From NCBI GenBank assembly GCA_028583405.1, contig CM053256.1, positions 27,613,713-27,677,712 of the forward strand: a stretch of 64,000 nt of DNA, given 5' to 3'. This DNA is from Pogonophryne albipinna. Its lineage: Eukaryota > Chordata > Actinopteri > Perciformes > Artedidraconidae. Below, one piece after another: positions 58,924-64,000 of this stretch. Numbering within the stretch: position 1 is the first letter of the stretch; each line of letters starts with the position of its first letter. The position numbers and the translations under genes are program-made. The notes beneath the pieces are model-generated. The model searched no databases, was not told the DNA's origin, and saw only the letters and a program-made list of their open reading frames with translations.

Positions 58924-59502
58924 GAGAATTGCACAGGGGAAAATAACGTATCTATGCCACAATTTAGATGCGGATTTTGTTAAACTAATACGTTTGCGCT
59001 GTGGACCAACACTATAAATTGACGGGGAAGGGGGTAGCAATAAAGATAACACCATTAAACAGTTACACAACATAACAGAAATAATATCGATAGCAGCATC
59101 CCTAGCAACCACCTTGGTAACAATGAAAACGTTGAATGGACACAATTTCCTGAAGTAATCTTCGTAATAACTAGCAAACTAAAGATCATGTACATCCACT
59201 GCACACATAATCTGAAATAACAACTCATATTTCTCGCATCAAATGACATCAAAACGCATTTTAATGGCCAAACTAACCTTAAAATAGGCATTTTCCACCG
59301 AGAATAAAACGAATGTCGGCCATGTTTTTTTTTTCTGCAGGGAGAAATTTGAAGATCACGTGACATAGACGCCAGCCATTGGAATGAATGGTGAAAAAAA
59401 ACGTAGGGATCTTACAATTTCAGAGGCGTTTTTGTAGAAATACTACGTCCCAAGTTGTGGACCAACGTAGTTTATTACACGTTTTTTTGTGAGACTGGGT
59501 TG

Positions 59503-59790
59503 AGCCCTCAACAAAACACGCCTGTTTGCTATCTTGGCTCCAATATGGTGGAATGAGCTCCCCATTGACATCAGGACAGCAGAAAGTCTACACAGCTTTT
59601 GTCGCAAACTGAAAACCCACCTGTTCAAACCACAAATTCAGCCCTTTTGAAACGAATGCACCAGCACTGGTTTTGGTGCATCTATATTAAACATATCAAA
59701 TATTTCTTGTTATTCGGAGTTTGTGTTATTGTTGCTCCCCTTGAATTACCTTTGGAATAAAGCATCAGAATGAATGATAGGTGATGTATA
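59503..59790 (+). mobile_element. L2-like LINE 3' fragment, right of the palindromic insertion
   Basis: Encodes LLSWLQYGG or, in another frame, FAILAPIWWNELPIDIRTAES followed by KLKTHLF, as in L2 C-termini. With 56630-56799 it forms one LINE split by the palindromic element. Confidence 0.7.
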
Positions 59791-62376
59791 TGTAAAAGGT
59801 CAATGCGACTACAACACAAAACAATGTCTTTACACACAGGCTATAGAACCATTATATTCATTTGAATGGTTTCTAGGGGACTTTTTTCATCAAATTCCTT
59901 ACGAGGTAGCAACATAGAATACATAGAAATAGATTGGGACAGGAATATTTACAACTGAAGTGCAACGAACATGAAATGAATAAAACTCTGACCATGCATT
60001 TCCTTCACATCATCTTTCTTCATCAGTTACCAGATTGTCAATGTTGCTTCTACACCTGGAACCTGAAACTTGTTACCAGCCGATTTTGAACCTCTGCTTG
60101 ATCCTTTTGGACTGAAAACGTACCTACCCCGTTTGCCTGTTTGGACTCCCTGTCTGGTTTTGATCCTTGCTGCATCATTTTTCCTCAAGCCATAAAGTAC
60201 CTTCAGTTTTAACACTTCACCCCTCAACGGTATCAGTCTGGATGCAGTGTCTGCATTTGGATCCTATCCCTGTTGCCCCACTCTCACTATTCGGGCACTG
60301 ACCCAATCCTAAATGGTTTAGCTCACAAAATATCTCATTATATTTTCAAGCAGAAATTTGGTCAGCAACGTTGTGCTCCCAAACAGTTAGTTTTTTTAGG
60401 GTTATTTATATATTCAGTTTTTTATTTAGTGGCATTCTTTCAATGTTCAGCTCCACTCCATTTATAACTCAGTAATTAGTTTATGCTTCCCACTCTTTGA
60501 TAATGTGTGATGTAATAAACGTTCTATCCACCTGTTTCCACAAGGGGAAATTACCTCTTGCAACATGACACATGGAACATGGACAATCTGAGGAGGATCT
60601 AATCCATAGACAGGGGTACTGAGTCCACCCTTAATGTGGATGATTCCCCAGTCTGCAGCGCGGCACGTAGTGGATGTTACCGCTGATACGACCGCTCCGT
60701 ACAGTCTGCTCCATCCTGGGTGGGCAAGGCCGGCCACGGCTTAACGTGGTAATCTCCACGACAGGCTCAGCCCTTTGTTCCTCTTCAAAGGATCTTTGAA
60801 AGGGAAGTATCCACCTCAGGTTTTACAACCCCAGCTAAACCTCAGACAGAGCAGACGAGTCCCTCACCAGAGACCAGTATCCACAGGCCATTAGAGACGC
60901 TCTATGGCCAGATGACACATTCACTTTTTTTCTTTCTTCTTCTGTCTTTGATGTCTTAGCTTAACCCAGACAGTAATGTTGCTCCAGTTGTTTTCATTCA
61001 AATACACATACACATGCACGTGCATAAGGGTATAGTTTCACCCTGTGCCCTTATCTGAACTCATTGGATGTCAGACGGACCAAGGCCATGACAATACAGC
61101 TAGACCAACACGGTGCTATCCTTTTAACCTTTGACCCTGACCCCGGCCTCACACCCTGACCACTCACACCAACAGAGAGGGGGAAGGAAAGAGGACCGGA
61201 GGGGTGAGGCATGGGAATTGATGAGAGCTGCTGTGTTCAAATAATATGATTTGAGATTTGAAAAATGTGGGTTGTAATCATGGGTTTATGGAAGAGAGAT
61301 CACATAGGGACGATTGCCATGGTGACGTAGAAACATTTATGGTTGGAAAAAAATACAAATACTTTCCCTGGATTTAAGCTATTCATTCTTTGTGAGTTAG
61401 AAACCTAATTACCTTTTGTGTTTCATGGACAAGACTGATTTATTTTCTGTCATTTTACAAAAATGTGCTATTTTCATGGGATGAAACATTTAGATTTAAA
61501 AAATATCAATCATCATATTTTATGCACCACACACATATGCACACACATGCAACATCCATGTATAAGCAGATATCCCATCACACTTTAACTAACACAATAC
61601 ACTTCACATTCCAGTGATCACATTCACTCCTAGAAACCTATATTCATTTTAAAGCTGCAATAATGTTGAAAATGTTGCTTTTCTCCTCTCAGGGACCTTG
61701 AGGAGAATATGAAAAAAGAGATTTAAGAAAGATCTAAAAATCAATAAATGGACTTTCAAATTTGCGAAAGTTTAATTTGAAATCTTCATATAGTGTAGTT
61801 ATTTGTTCTTTAAAGTTTGTATTAATTGGGCTATGATTGGTATGTTATAACATGTAAAAAGCATTATTATTACTATTGTTATTATTGTTATTATTATTAC
61901 ACTAACAGTAGTTTATTTGTTTAATCCAATGTTTGTATTCTTAATACAATAAAATGTGGAGAAACATAATAATTGTTATTTCTCCTACTCTACTTCTTCG
62001 AAATAAATATCCAACACAGAATGTTTAATAATCACACACTCGTCCAAACAGATGAGAGGGGGTAGTACATGTGATTACACACACACTAGACCCTTGGCCC
62101 CTGTATCCTCACACATGGACCCACATTAACTGTCCCCTGTTCAGTTGTTCAGTCCTGCTGCTAGCTGTATGTGCTACATGTGTTATTCACGTTGACATAC
62201 ATACCGCCTGAACACAAACCCCCCGGCCGGGCTACATGTCCCCATGACACGCAGACTAATGCAGGAACAAGCAGGACGTGGATTAGGCAGAAATCCTACA
62301 CAGGGTTCTGCTGGGGCTGCAGTCCTGACGGAGAACAGGCAGGTGGGCTGCAACAATGAGCCCCTTCAAATCTGCA
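59791..62376. other. No gene seen; mostly unique DNA
   Basis: AT-rich. A CT-rich patch (60030-60290) has the texture of an old LTR but no boundaries. An ATT-rich low-complexity stretch lies near 61860-61905. No frame over 92 codons has a domain I recognise. Confidence 0.5.
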
Positions 62377-62549
<173 letters not shown>

Positions 62550-63616
62550 GGTATGTGCAGATTTAGGGACGGTCTATTGGAGTCATGGATTACATGTAAA
62601 GGAATTATGTAATCAGGATTCTGTATACCCTTGCAGTTACACAAGATTACTGAAAAATGTGGGGATAAATAACATGATCACAGGAGGATAACAATGTTAC
62701 AACACAATTTTGAAATAAAATAAAATGTTAATATTATATATTAAAATGTATAAAATAAATTATTATAAAAATGAACACTTTTTGTTTTTCATTTTTAAAT
62801 GCAGAAGTGTGGACACCGGATTTATTAATCAAAAATACTGTATGCTTTTAATTCATATATTAAACTAAAACAGAATTTTTAAACATTACTATTCCTTAGG
62901 CCTAACCTATCATTTAATTTGGACATTTTTACAAATAAATATGTTGGCTTCTTCTTTGCTAAGGTTACATTTTTCTCTAGTCTAACAATAAAACATCTTA
63001 TGGATATTTATTTTCTCTTATATTTAATACCTAGATTAGGTTACTGATTACCTTTTCTCAACTAGTATTTGTAACGAAATGCATTTTTTAAGTAACCCTC
63101 CCAAAGCTCTGTGCTTTTTGGTATGTGTATGTAGGGTGACCACATCATCTTGTCACTTTTTGTCGTAATTTATCCATTTAAATAAATATTATCATTGTTT
63201 GCTTGGGTACAGCAGAACAAGCTGTAAACACAACACCAACATTTTCTTTTTTTTCCTTTTTTTCCAGAGTAACAGTCTGAAGCAGCAGAAGCTCATTTCC
63301 AAACCCAGACCCTTGATGGTCATTCATAGTTCATGTGATGATTACAATGTGACAGTAGGAAATCAGTGCATATAATAATCATAAACAAGAGCAACCTCTA
63401 CAGTACTCACAAATACAATTCAAACAGACAAATGAAAAGAATAAAAAAAGGAATGCAAAACATTTATAAAAAGGAATTACTTAAAATAACTGAACTGCGG
63501 GGGGAGCTAGGTTTATCAGAGCTCTGCCTCTGTCCCTGAAAGCTGCTGAAGAAATTACATTTTAATTATTTATTTATTTGAAATCATGTAAATATACTAA
63601 TTGTCATTATCTTAAC
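62550..63616. other. No gene seen
   Basis: AT-rich spacer without recognisable repeats. Confidence 0.55.
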
Positions 63617-64000
63617 ACACTCCTTTTTACCACCACTTAATTAAATGCATGGTTGCAAGATACACATTTGGATTAATTGATTTAGATAAACATTTTAAGT
63701 TGCAAACATTAATTTATAAGTTGTGTTGACGTAATAATATTAGTAATTACATCAACTTAATATTGTGTGTAATTTAAACTCTGATTTCTGCGTTAATTGA
63801 CTCAAAACAAAATTCAAGTTGTAGTAAGTAATGCAATTGTCTTGATAACTTAATTGTTCTACACCTTGAGTTAAGGATTTCAAGTCCACTCCCACTTAAC
63901 ATGCCTGGACAAGTTCCCACAGTTAAGACAAATAGAAATTTACAAAGGACATTTTAAGGTGAGTGTCATCTTTTGTCATTCAAATACAGTAGATAGCCTT
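63617..64000 (+). mobile_element. CACTA-like transposon, left end of a third copy (cut by window end)
   Basis: After CACTC at 63617, about 18 bp of the usual terminus are missing. From CCACCACTTAATTAAATGC on it matches 27098-27470 closely, with a small deletion near 63928. It runs off the window. Confidence 0.85.

Larger units (their letters stand above)
56800..59502. mobile_element. Palindromic DNA transposon with 580-bp inverted arms, 7-bp target duplication
   Basis: Left arm 56800-57379 and right arm 58924-59502 are inverted copies differing at only about nine positions. Both termini read CAACCCAGTCTCAC. The duplication AGCCCTC flanks it (56793-56799, 59503-59509). The 1.54-kb centre has no recognisable transposase. 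Each arm holds a 103-codon frame without known domain, conserved only because the arms are copies. It belongs with the MITE at 36250-36868. Superfamily undetermined; MuDR-like long arms and Dada-like 7-bp duplication are both considered. Confidence 0.88.

Noticed and set aside
60030..60290. Old LTR
   Set aside because: Only a CT-rich texture; no TG/CA ends, duplication or polyadenylation signal.

Overview
The window looks like nuclear DNA of a ray-finned (teleost, probably percomorph) fish. It is AT-rich, carries long (TG)n/(CA)n tracts, and most recognisable sequence belongs to transposon families typical of fish: L2-type LINEs, a Tf1/sushi-like Ty3/Gypsy chromovirus, hAT, Harbinger-like, EnSpm/CACTA, Tc1 and ISL2EU-like elements. 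I found no intact host protein gene, tRNA, rRNA or CRISPR array. Host-derived coding sequence appears only as an intronless retrocopy of MAD2L1 fused to a retrocopy of ARPP19/ENSA (26648-29940).

Layout. 1-4120: LINE 3' ends, a Tc1-type MITE, a TG tract and a SINE-like repeat. 4121-9886: an EnSpm/CACTA element with a 784-codon transposase frame and a small SAM-like second gene; a TTAA-flanked MITE sits in its left end. 9895-15850: an LTR-like repeat split by a Gypsy chromovirus (10331-15786, TSD CTTAC). 15850-18650: mostly unique DNA, with a possible conserved noncoding block. 18660-22720: three DNA-transposon regions (one hAT holds a solo LTR) and a TA tract. 22724-26240: mostly unique sequence, a CA tract and two MITEs. 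26648-29940: the MAD2L1/ARPP19 retrocopy, split by a 2.46-kb CACTA-like element at a CA dinucleotide. 30061-40000: Harbinger- and hAT-type elements, a MITE with a 7-bp target duplication, a LINE tail and a composite TAA-flanked element. 40634-53641: a 13-kb nest in which one hAT (8-bp TSD) contains two ISL2EU-like transposons. 54686-59790: a third, deleted ISL2EU-like copy, and a 2.7-kb near-perfect palindromic element inserted in an L2-like LINE. 59790-64000: mostly unique DNA, a TG tract, and the start of another copy of the CACTA-like family.

How the parts work together. The ISL2EU-like elements carry two convergent genes: a THAP plus DDE transposase that should bind the ends and catalyse transposition, and a SWIM plus YqaJ (lambda-exonuclease-like) nuclease. 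Element A (47024-53034) keeps both genes almost whole; B keeps the nuclease and only the THAP exon; C keeps only ends and a THAP remnant. All three start with AGAG and are flanked by AT. The EnSpm element has the usual pairing of a zinc-finger/TNP2-like transposase with a SAM-domain partner. The Gypsy element has gag, protease, RT, RNase H, integrase and a chromodomain, but is broken by several frameshifts and by an altered RT catalytic motif.

Transposon boundaries were set by reading terminal repeats and target duplications directly. Family names rest on recognised protein motifs and recalled terminal sequences, not on a database search.
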